Shown: positions 39,508-48,629 of the stretch, piece after piece
Layout of the letters: each line of letters opens with the position of its first letter
How positions within the stretch are numbered: position 1 is the first letter of the stretch
Assembly (NCBI RefSeq): GCF_029203285.1
Contig: NZ_CP115669.1
Coordinates: forward strand, 2,480,001 to 2,544,000
Length of the DNA: 64,000 nucleotides
Reading direction: 5' to 3'
From: Pseudomonas sp. PSE14
Lineage (GTDB): Bacteria > Pseudomonadota > Gammaproteobacteria > Pseudomonadales > Pseudomonadaceae
Notes under the pieces: model-generated
What the model saw: the letters and a program-made list of their open reading frames with translations, nothing else
Database searches by the model: none
What the model was told of the DNA's origin: nothing
Translations under genes and position numbers: made by a program

Positions 39508-41202
39508 ATGATCGAGGTAACCGAAGTTTCCATTGCGCAGCTGCGTGAAGCCCTGGAGTCGGGCCGCACCACCGCGGTCGAACTGGTCAAGGCCTACCTC
39601 GCGCGCATCGATGCCTACGATGGCCCGACCAAGCTCAACGCCGTGGTCGTGCGCAACCCCGAGGCGCTGAAGGAGGCCGAAGCCTCCGACGCCCGTCGTG
39701 CCCGTGGCGAGACCCTCGGCCCGCTGGATGGCATTCCCTACACCGCCAAGGACAGCTACCTGGTGAAAGGCCTGACCGCCGCCTCAGGCAGCCCGGCCTT
39801 CAAGGACCTGATCGCCTACCGCGATGCCTTCACCATCGAGCGCCTGCGCGCCGCTGGCGCCATCTGCCTGGGCAAGACCAACATGCCGCCCATGGCCAAT
39901 GGCGGCATGCAGCGCGGCGTCTACGGCCGTGCGGAAAGCCCGTACAACCCGAAATACCTCACCGCGCCGTTCGCCTCCGGTTCCTCCAACGGCGCCGGCA
40001 CCGCGACTGCCGCGAGCTTCTCCGCCTTCGGCCTGGCCGAAGAAACCTGGTCGAGCGGCCGTGGCCCGGCTTCGAACAATGGCCTGTGCGCCTACACCCC
40101 GTCCCGTGGCGTGATCTCGGTACGCGGCAACTGGCCGCTGACCCCGACCATGGACGTGGTGGTGCCGTACGCGCGCACCATGGCCGACCTGCTGGAAGTG
40201 CTCGACGTGGTGGTTGCCGAAGACGCCGACAAGCGCGGCGATCTGTGGCGCCTGCAGCCGTGGGTGCCGATCCCGGCGGTGAGCGAAGTCCGCCCGGCGT
40301 CCTACCTGGACCTGGCCGTCGGCCCCGACGCCCTGAAAGGCAAGCGTCTGGGCGTTCCGCGCATGTACATCAACAAGGACGAAGAAGCCGGCACCAGCGA
40401 GAAGCCCGGTATCGGCGGCCCGACCGGCCAGCGCATCAACACCCGCGCCTCGGTCATCGACCTCTGGGAACAGGCCCGTAAGGCCCTGGAAGCGGCCGGC
40501 GCCGAAGTCATCGAAGTGGACTTCCCGCTGGTCTCCAACTGCGAGGGCGACCGTCCTGGCGCGCCGACCGTGTTCAACCGCGGCATCGTTTCCGAGCAGT
40601 TCCTCCACGATGAACTGTGGGAGCTGTCGGGCTGGGGCTTCGACGACTTCCTGCGCGCCAACGGCGATCCCAAGCTGAACAAGCTGGCCGATGTCGACGG
40701 TCCGCAGATCTTCCCCCACGACCCGGGCACTCTGCCGAACCGCGAGGGTGACCTCTGCGCCGGCATGGACGAGTACGTGAACATGGCCAAGCGCGGCCTG
40801 AAGACCTGGGACCAGATCGAGACCCTGCCGGACGGCCTGCGCGGCCTGGAGAAGACCCGCAAGCTGGACCTGGAAGACTGGATGGACGGCCTGAAGCTCG
40901 ACGCCGTGCTGTTCCCCACCGTGGCCGACGTTGGCCCGGCCGATGCCGACGTGAATCCGGAGTCTGCCGATATCGCCTGGAGCAACGGCGTCTGGGTGGC
41001 CAACGGCAACCTGGCGATCCGTCACCTGGGCGTGCCGACCGTCACCGTGCCGATGGGCGTGATGGCCGACATCGGCATGCCGGTAGGCCTGACCTTCGCC
41101 GGTCGCGCCTATGACGACTCGGCGCTGCTGCGTTTCGCCGCGGCCTTCGAGGCCACCGGCTCCAAGCGCCTGGTGCCGCCGCTGACGCCGCCGCTGGCCT
41201 GA
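39508..41202 (+). CDS. Amidase-signature hydrolase
   Basis: 564 residues from the ATG at 39508 (MIEVTEVSIAQLREALESGR). Amidase-signature features: catalytic Lys in IPYTAKDSYL, Gly/Ser-rich SGSSNGAGTATAASF with the cis-Ser, and the nucleophile region EETWSSGRGPAS, where the usual GSxxxP block is altered. Ends with GVPTVTVPMGVM and GLTFAGRAYDD, typical of the family. No signal peptide. Substrate unknown; nothing in the surroundings points to one. Followed by a terminator. Confidence 0.9.
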   Translation: MIEVTEVSIAQLREALESGRTTAVELVKAYLARIDAYDGPTKLNAVVVRNPEALKEAEASDARRARGETLGPLDGIPYTAKDSYLVKGLTAASGSPAFKDLIAYRDAFTIERLRAAGAICLGKTNMPPMANGGMQRGVYGRAESPYNPKYLTAPFASGSSNGAGTATAASFSAFGLAEETWSSGRGPASNNGLCAYTPSRGVISVRGNWPLTPTMDVVVPYARTMADLLEVLDVVVAEDADKRGDLWRLQPWVPIPAVSEVRPASYLDLAVGPDALKGKRLGVPRMYINKDEEAGTSEKPGIGGPTGQRINTRASVIDLWEQARKALEAAGAEVIEVDFPLVSNCEGDRPGAPTVFNRGIVSEQFLHDELWELSGWGFDDFLRANGDPKLNKLADVDGPQIFPHDPGTLPNREGDLCAGMDEYVNMAKRGLKTWDQIETLPDGLRGLEKTRKLDLEDWMDGLKLDAVLFPTVADVGPADADVNPESADIAWSNGVWVANGNLAIRHLGVPTVTVPMGVMADIGMPVGLTFAGRAYDDSALLRFAAAFEATGSKRLVPPLTPPLA

Positions 41203-41219
41203 TCGGTTCGTCGCTGAAG

Positions 41220-41247
41220 AAAATGCCCGCCTTGTGCGGGCATTTTT
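41220..41247 (+). terminator. Rho-independent terminator after the amidase
   Basis: AAAATGCCCGC-cttgt-GCGGGCATTTTT, 17 bases after the stop. Confidence 0.92.
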
Positions 41248-41328
41248 CATGGTGATTCGGGGAAGTTCCGGCGCGGGAGGTTGCCGTCACCCCAGCCCTC
41301 TCCGGGGACCTGGCGCATTGGCTTTGCA

Positions 41329-41407
41329 GGATGGCGTAGAGCGAAGCGAAACCCATCGATCCTGACCCCCGACAGTACGGGTATCGCTTCGCTCCACCCA
41401 TCCTACG
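41329..41407. repeat. Type C inverted repeat
   Basis: AGGATGGCGTAGAGCGAAGC versus GCTTCGCTCCACCCATCCTA, an imperfect copy of the 9061-9220 element with a much shorter loop. Confidence 0.75.
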
Positions 41408-41439
41408 GACTACGAAATGCATCTGCGCTCGGGTTGGCC

Positions 41440-41570
41440 CTCACCCTAACCCTGGCTGCGCGCCCCGCTCAGGGGGAGAGGGGATCGTCCGGTGCAGGAT
41501 GAAACCACTCTGTCAGCCGGCACGATCTGGCTCCCTCTCCCTGAGGGAGAGGGCTGGGGTGAGGGGGAAA
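41440..41570. repeat. Type E inverted repeat
   Basis: CCCTCACCCTAACCCT ... AGGGCTGGGGTGAGGG with inner CTCCCTCTCCCTGAGGGAGA. Together with the type C repeat it fills most of the 390-base gap between the terminator and the AraC gene. Confidence 0.75.
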
Positions 41571-41643
41571 GCCCTGGCACAGATTCAGCCGGGACAAGAC
41601 AGTTGCTCCTACGAGCGCGCATCACCCTGGGGCCGTCCCGCGC

Positions 41644-42672
41644 TCATTTCGCCGACTTCACATTGCCGTAGCGCACTTCCTTGGACGGCGAGTAGCCGTA
41701 GAAGGACGTGTAGCACTTGCTGAAATGGCTGGGCGAGACGAAGCCGCAGGCCAGCGCCACTTCGTACATCGGCAGGGTGGAGTGCTGCAGCAGGCGCCGG
41801 CTCTCGGTGATGCGCAGTTCGAGGTAGTAGCGCACCGGGGTGGTCCCCAGTTGCTCCTGGAACAGCCGCTCGATCTGCCGCTTGGAGCGGCCGACGTATT
41901 GCGACAGCTGGTCCTGGCTCAGCGGTTCCTCGATGTTCGCGCTCATCAGGTTGATCGCTTCGCGCAGCGGCTCGCTGAGCTTCTCGTGCAGGGCGGGGCG
42001 GGTGCGGCGGAAGCGCGATTCCTCGAAGGCGAGGATGTCGACGATGGCGTCCACCAGCTCGCGGCCGTGGCGTGCGTTGATCCACTCCAATACCAGGTTG
42101 AAGGCGCCGGTGGGGCTGGCGGCGGTCAGGCGGTCGCGGTCGAGCTGGTAGCTCTCGCTGGTGACCTCGCTGTGCCGGGCGATCTCGGCCAGGGCGGCGC
42201 GGTGCTCGGGGTGGATGGCGCAGCGGTAGCCGTCCAGCAGCCCTGCCTGGCCGAGGAACCAGGCACCGTTCCACAAACCGGCCAGGGTGATGCCCCGGTC
42301 GGCGGCGATCTGCAGCAGACGGGTCATTTCCGGCGTTGCGCGCAGCGGCGTGCGCAGGCCACCGCAGACCACCAGCAGGTCCAGTTCGGCGAGCTGCGCC
42401 GAGCTCAGCGCAGCACCAGGGCAGATCACCAGGCCGAGGTCGCTGGTGACCGACTCGCCGTCGAGGCTGTAGGTCTGGGTGGCGAAGGTCTCGGCGCGGA
42501 TCAGGTTGGCGGTGACCAGGGTATCCAGCGCCTGGGTGAAGGCCGGCAGGGAAAAGTGTTCGAGCAACAGAAAGCCCACCCGCGCCTGGCGGGTGGGCTC
42601 CTTCTGTTGTTCGCCGATGAAGCGCAGGTTGCGTCCCTGCATGGCACCACTGAATTGCCGCCGTTCGACCAA
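41644..42672 (-). CDS. GlxA-family transcriptional regulator (AraC HTH with DJ-1/PfpI-like domain)
   Basis: 342 residues: an N-terminal amidotransferase-like (DJ-1/PfpI) domain (about 30-200, VGFLLLEHFSLPAFTQALD, VVCGGLRTPL, LAGLWNGAWFLGQAGLLDG) and a C-terminal AraC double HTH (about 235-335, SLDQLSQYVGRSKRQIERLF-like, VALACGFVSPSHFSKCY). The start is TTG at 42672 with GAGGTGG upstream; the internal ATG at 42642 has no ribosome site. Members regulate carnitine, arginine or glycine-betaine use. Located 49 bases after the permease gene on the same strand. Confidence 0.88.
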   Translation of the reverse strand: MVERRQFSGAMQGRNLRFIGEQQKEPTRQARVGFLLLEHFSLPAFTQALDTLVTANLIRAETFATQTYSLDGESVTSDLGLVICPGAALSSAQLAELDLLVVCGGLRTPLRATPEMTRLLQIAADRGITLAGLWNGAWFLGQAGLLDGYRCAIHPEHRAALAEIARHSEVTSESYQLDRDRLTAASPTGAFNLVLEWINARHGRELVDAIVDILAFEESRFRRTRPALHEKLSEPLREAINLMSANIEEPLSQDQLSQYVGRSKRQIERLFQEQLGTTPVRYYLELRITESRRLLQHSTLPMYEVALACGFVSPSHFSKCYTSFYGYSPSKEVRYGNVKSAK

Positions 42673-42721
42673 TCGCCACCTCGTTTGTCAGATGCCGTCG
42701 CTGTGACGCGCCAGGCCCGGA

Positions 42722-44143
42722 TCAGTTGCCCGCGCCGGTCGCGGCGCGCTGGCCGAGCGACGTTGCGCCGTGGCCCGCGGTCCGCCGGCTGGTCTGGCTC
42801 AGCAGGATGATCACCACGGTCAGCGCCAGGGTCGAGCCGACTTCCACGCGGTGCGAAGGCATGATGAACATCACCGTGAGAATGAAGCTGATGATGCCGA
42901 TTACCAGCCAGGTCAGCCAGGGGAACAGCCACATGCGGAACACCAGCTCGTGGTTGCGCCGGCGCAGGATGCCGCGCATGCGCAGCTGCGAGACGGCGAT
43001 GGCCAGGTAGACGAGCAGGGCGATGGAGCCGGAGCTGGCAAGCAGGAAGTCGAACAGGCGGCCCGGGGCGAAGAAGTTGAGCAGGGTGGTGGCCATGCCG
43101 ATCAGGGTGCTGGCGATCACCGCCGCGCGCGGCACGCCGGCCGCCGAGGTGCGCTGGATGAAGGCTGGCGCATCGTTGCGCCGGCTCAGCGAGTAGATCA
43201 TCCGCGAGGCGATGTAGACCGAGGAGTTCAGGCAGCTGGCCACGGCGACCAGCACCACCAGGTCCATCATCAGCTTGGCGTGGGGGATGTTCATCAGTTC
43301 CAGGGCGCGCTGGTAGGAGCCCAGTTCGACCAGCCGCGGATCATTCCAGGGTACCACCGAGATGATCACCGCGATTGACAGCAGGTAGAACACGCTGATG
43401 CGCCAGATCACCGAGCGGGTGGCCTTGGCGATATTGCGGCTGGGGTCGCTGGATTCGGCGGCGGCGATGGTCACCGCCTCGGTGCCGATGAAGCTGAACA
43501 GGGTGGTGATCAGTGCGCTGAAGATCGCCGTCCAGCCGTTGGGCATGAAGCCGCCGTGCTCTCCCATGATCTTCTGCAGGCCGCTGACCTCGTGGCCGGG
43601 CAGGATGCCGAACAGGGCCGCCGCGCCCAGGCCGATGAATAGCACGATGGCGGCGACCTTGAGCATGGCGAACCAGAATTCGAACTCGCCGTACTTGGCG
43701 ACGCTGAACAGGTTGGTGATGGTCAGCAGGAGCGTCATCGACAGGGCGAAGACCCAGGTCTCGACCTGCGGGAACCAGGTGTTGAGGATCACCCCGGCGG
43801 CGATGGCTTCGATGGGGATGACCAGCACCCAGAACCACCAGTACAGCCAGCCGATGGTGAAGCCGGCCCAGCGGCCGATGGCCTGGTCGGCGTAAGCGGA
43901 GAAGGAACCGGTGTCGGGGCTGGCCACGGCCATTTCCCCCAGCATGCGCATCACCAGTACCACCAGCAGCCCGGAGAGGGCGTAGGCCACTATGGCGGCG
44001 GGTCCGGCGGCGGCAATCGCATGGCCGGAGCCGACGAACAACCCTGCGCCGATGATTCCCGCGATGGAAAGCATGGTTACGTGGCGGGGCTTGAAGCCCT
44101 GCACCAGATCGCCATTGGCGCCTTTTGCACTGGGAGCACTCAT
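42722..44143 (-). CDS. APC-superfamily amino acid/amine permease (GabP-like)
   Basis: 473 residues, 12 predicted segments, with the amino-acid-transporter signature near the N-terminus (HVTMLSIAGIIGAGLFVGSG) and GTEAVTIAAAESSDPSRNI. The closest character is GABA/aromatic amino-acid permeases of the AAT family. It lies between the aldehyde dehydrogenase and the GlxA-type regulator, so amines or amino acids feeding the same degradation are the likely cargo. Substrate is inference. Confidence 0.88.
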   Translation of the reverse strand: MSAPSAKGANGDLVQGFKPRHVTMLSIAGIIGAGLFVGSGHAIAAAGPAAIVAYALSGLLVVLVMRMLGEMAVASPDTGSFSAYADQAIGRWAGFTIGWLYWWFWVLVIPIEAIAAGVILNTWFPQVETWVFALSMTLLLTITNLFSVAKYGEFEFWFAMLKVAAIVLFIGLGAAALFGILPGHEVSGLQKIMGEHGGFMPNGWTAIFSALITTLFSFIGTEAVTIAAAESSDPSRNIAKATRSVIWRISVFYLLSIAVIISVVPWNDPRLVELGSYQRALELMNIPHAKLMMDLVVLVAVASCLNSSVYIASRMIYSLSRRNDAPAFIQRTSAAGVPRAAVIASTLIGMATTLLNFFAPGRLFDFLLASSGSIALLVYLAIAVSQLRMRGILRRRNHELVFRMWLFPWLTWLVIGIISFILTVMFIMPSHRVEVGSTLALTVVIILLSQTSRRTAGHGATSLGQRAATGAGN

Positions 44144-44462
44144 CTGTCGGCCTTCTTATTGAAATTGTTGTTATGGAGGGCGCGTAGCCACGGGCCGGGG
44201 GCGGGCTTCCACCAAGCCGCGATCCCTTCCTCGCGGGTCGATGGGGGCTCGGGAATGCCGCGCAGCGCAGCCAGTATTACGCGGGGCTCAAGCTATGCCA
44301 GATGGGTGTCTTCCCAGTTGTTCAGGATCGCCACGGGCATGGCCAAAAACGACATGGTGCATGGCTGGGTAGTGGCGATGGGCCGCTCTGCAACGCGGCT
44401 TTTGCTTTGGCGGGCGGTCACCGGAGATGTCGTTAATGCAGGGGCGGTGACACTGCGAACAA

Positions 44463-44499
44463 CAAAAAAAATCCCCCGGCCACTGTGGCAACCGGGGGA
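44463..44499 (-). terminator. Rho-independent terminator of the aldehyde dehydrogenase gene
   Basis: Read on the minus strand: ATCCCCCGG, 12-base loop, CCGGGGGAT, then a run of T. It lies 50 bases after the dehydrogenase stop and separates it from the permease gene. Confidence 0.88.
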
Positions 44500-44548
44500 T
44501 GCAAGGGACCGGAGCAAGGGATCTCCGGTCGAGGTAGACAGCAGGGGC

Positions 44549-46042
44549 TTACAGGCGGATCAGCACCGATTTCAGTTCGGTGTAGTGCTCGATGGCGGCG
44601 GCGCCCATTTCGCGGCCCAGGCCCGACATCTTGTAGCCGCCGAAGGGCAGCGCCGGGTCCAGCGCGCTGTGGCAGTTGACCCACACCGAGCCGGACTTGA
44701 TGCGCGGCACCATGCGGTGCACCGCGGCCAGGTCGTTGGACCAGATGCTGGCGCCCAGGCCATAGGGGCTGTCGTTGGCCAGGCGCAGGGCATCGTCGAT
44801 ATCGTCGAAGGGCATGGCGACCAGCACCGGGCCGAAGATTTCTTCCTGCACCAGCGGGTTCTTCTGGTCGACGTCGACGATCACCGTGGGTTTGACGAAG
44901 TAGCCGGGGCCGAACTGCTCGCCGCCGCAGGCGATGGTGGCGCCCTTGTCACGGCCCAGTTCGATGTAGTCGAACACGCGCTTCTGCTGCTTGGCGGAGA
45001 TCAGCGGGCCCATGTCGATGCTCGGGTCCAGGCCGTTGCCCAGCTTCATGCCGTTGGCGATGCCGGCGATATCGGCCACCACGTTGTCGAAGTGCTTGCG
45101 CTGCACGTACAGGCGCGAGCCGGCGCAGCAGACCTGGCCCTGGTTGAAGAAGATCGCCTGGGCGGCGCCGGCAGCGGCGGTGGCCAGATCGGCGTCGGCC
45201 ATCACGATGGTCGGCGACTTGCCGCCCAGTTCCAGGGTCACGCGGGTCATGTTGTCCATGGCCGCCTTGCCGATTTCCTTGCCGACCGGGGTGGAGCCGG
45301 TGAAGGTCAGCTTGTCCACCAGCGGGTGGTGGGAGAGGGCGGCGCCGGCGGTGATACCGGTGCCGGTGACGACGTTGAACACCCCGGCCGGGTAGCCGGC
45401 TTCGAGCACCAGTTCGGCGAGTTTCAGCGCAGACAGCGGGGTTTCGTCGGCGGGCTTGAGCACCACGCTGCAACCGGTGGCCAGCGCCGGGCCGAGCTTC
45501 CAGCAGGCCAGCAGCAGCGGGAAGTTCCAGGCGACGATGGCGCCGACCACGCCGACGGCTTCGCGGCGGATGTAGCCGTGGAAGTCGCCGTCGGGCATCA
45601 GCGGCATGGACACGTCCACGGTGGTGCCTTCGATCTTGGTCGCGTAGCCGGCCATGTAGCGCAGGAAGTCGATGGCCAGTTGCACGTCCATCACGCGGGC
45701 GACGGCGGCGCTCTTGCCGTTGTTCAGGCATTCCAGTTCGGCCAGCAGGTCGGCGTCGCGCTCCATCAGGTCGGCGAGCTTCCACAGCAGGTTCTGCCGC
45801 TCGCGCGGGCGGGTGCGGCTCCAGGCCGAATCATCGAAGGCCTGGCGTGCGGCACGTATGGCGCGGTCGACATCGGCGGCGGTGCCGGCGGGCACCTGGC
45901 ACAGCACTTCGCCGGTGGCCGGGTTGCGCAGGTCCATCCGGGCGCCGTCGCTGGCGGAGGTCCAGTCGGCACCGATCAGCATCTTCGGCGCGCGCTGCAG
46001 GAAGGCGCGGGATTCGGGCTTGATGGGCAGGGAAGCGAGCAT
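44549..46042 (-). CDS. Aldehyde dehydrogenase, phenylacetaldehyde dehydrogenase type
   Basis: 497 residues. Catalytic Cys in FFNQGQVCCAGSR, Glu in LELGGKSPT, cofactor loop FTGSTPVGKEIG. The overall character matches FeaB/PadA-type dehydrogenases used after amine oxidases. It has a strong sigma-54 promoter and an activator site matching that of qhpADCB, so it probably oxidises the aldehyde released by the amine dehydrogenase. Other aliphatic or aromatic aldehydes cannot be excluded. Has its own terminator. Confidence 0.88.
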   Translation of the reverse strand: MLASLPIKPESRAFLQRAPKMLIGADWTSASDGARMDLRNPATGEVLCQVPAGTAADVDRAIRAARQAFDDSAWSRTRPRERQNLLWKLADLMERDADLLAELECLNNGKSAAVARVMDVQLAIDFLRYMAGYATKIEGTTVDVSMPLMPDGDFHGYIRREAVGVVGAIVAWNFPLLLACWKLGPALATGCSVVLKPADETPLSALKLAELVLEAGYPAGVFNVVTGTGITAGAALSHHPLVDKLTFTGSTPVGKEIGKAAMDNMTRVTLELGGKSPTIVMADADLATAAAGAAQAIFFNQGQVCCAGSRLYVQRKHFDNVVADIAGIANGMKLGNGLDPSIDMGPLISAKQQKRVFDYIELGRDKGATIACGGEQFGPGYFVKPTVIVDVDQKNPLVQEEIFGPVLVAMPFDDIDDALRLANDSPYGLGASIWSNDLAAVHRMVPRIKSGSVWVNCHSALDPALPFGGYKMSGLGREMGAAAIEHYTELKSVLIRL

Positions 46043-46094
46043 TGCGATTGCCTCTTGTTGGTCTGTTCGTTAGGAGCAGGTTGAGGCGGAGCAT

Positions 46095-46110
46095 CGCAAC
46101 GGCTGTGCCA
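46095..46110 (-). promoter_or_regulatory. Sigma-54 (-24/-12) promoter of the aldehyde dehydrogenase gene
   Basis: On the minus strand: TGGCAC-N5-TTGCG, a near-perfect match, 53 bases before the ATG. Confidence 0.85.
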
Positions 46111-46185
46111 AGGCTTGAAGGGTTATTCAACTGTTTGAAATTAAAAGAATTTATTGATTTAAGGGGCGATCGGGAGGAAAGCCGT

Positions 46186-46202
46186 TGTCGCACATTGCGA
46201 CA
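46186..46202. promoter_or_regulatory. Upstream activator site TGTC-N9-GACA
   Basis: TGTCGC-acatt-GCGACA, a perfect 6-base-arm dyad centred 84 bases behind the -24 element of the aldehyde dehydrogenase promoter. The same TGTC-N9-GACA frame precedes qhpA (50794-50810) and, with one change, the CcmF-like gene (48470-48486). Confidence 0.75.
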
Positions 46203-46233
46203 GCGGCTGAGACGGCGGGGGCCCGGATTGGTC

Positions 46234-46313
46234 GCAGGAGCGGACTCTGTCCGCGATTGACCTCGTGCTGTGCTGTTCGCGAGCAAGGACTGGGCGTCCC
46301 CCTCGGTCCTACA
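46234..46313. repeat. Mixed type B/A REP-like repeat
   Basis: The left end CAGGAGCGGACTCTGTCCGC is type B, the right end TTCGCGAGCAAGG with GGTCCTACAG is type A. It looks like a chimera of two repeat families. Confidence 0.6.
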
Positions 46314-46334
46314 GGGGCGACGGGTTAGCTCTTC

Positions 46335-46408
46335 GTAGGAGCGAGCTTGCTCGCGAACCGACCCGGCACCGGTCTTGCCGGTGGGGCGCGGAGAAGCTTC
46401 GCTCCTAC
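46335..46408. repeat. REP-like palindrome, type A, diverged right arm
   Basis: GTAGGAGCGAGCTTGCTCGC at left; the right arm reads GGAGAAGCTTCGCTCCTAC, with an internal ACCGGtcttgCCGGT hairpin. Confidence 0.75.
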
Positions 46409-46470
46409 GAGAGAGCCGATCCTCCCTGCGGCGTACAACCGCGATCGGTCGTACGCCGCAGGGGCGCCAC

Positions 46471-48147
<1,677 letters not shown>

Positions 48148-48469
48148 GTTCTTCTCCGTCTTGTTCTTGTGAAAGGCCGGAGTCCTTCCCTACCGTTGCC
48201 GCACTCAGGCCCAGGGGCTGATGTCATGGTCATACGGATTGCGCGAAGCGTGAAAACAGGCGGCCCTGCCACGGGGCAAGGTCATGAAAAAGCATAACCG
48301 GCATGACTCGGATATCCACTTCTATGACCCGCAAACCCACGGCTGGCGCGAATGAGAACGTTATTTCCGACGCACGGGGTCGGATAATGCCGCTGCGGCA
48401 GGCTTTTCCACGCCCGCATTGCGGTGCTCGCGACCCGGTCATTCGACCATCGTCTAAAACTGTCCCGGA

Positions 48470-48486
48470 TGTCTCAGGCTGAAACA
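48470..48486. promoter_or_regulatory. Upstream activator-like site TGTC-N9-AACA
   Basis: TGTCTCAGGCTGAAACA, differing from TGTC-N9-GACA at one base and sharing its first eight bases (TGTCTCAG) with the site at 50794. Centred about 82 bases behind a -24-like element. Confidence 0.55.
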
Positions 48487-48559
48487 GCCGTCGCGAATTG
48501 CCACGCTCGCGCGCCCCAGGGCGTGGGCCAATGGATTGTTTCCCAAGGGTTTTTGCTAC

Positions 48560-48575
48560 TGGCACGCAATGTGTG
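48560..48575 (+). promoter_or_regulatory. Weak sigma-54-like promoter of the CcmF-like gene
   Basis: Perfect -24 half TGGCACG, then CAAT and GTGTG; the -12 GC is replaced by GT. 70 bases before the proposed start. Credible mainly because of the activator-like site behind it. Confidence 0.4.
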
Positions 48576-48629
48576 AGGGCAAGGCTCAGCACGCCTGCCA
48601 CGCCAGGCGCCATCGGAAGGGAGGCTCGC

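Noticed and set aside
44286-44300. A possible sigma-54 promoter for the amino-acid permease on the minus strand (TGGCAT-N5-GAGC)
   Set aside because: Only the GG and GC match well, and no TGTC-N9-GACA element lies behind it, so I did not add the permease to the predicted regulon.
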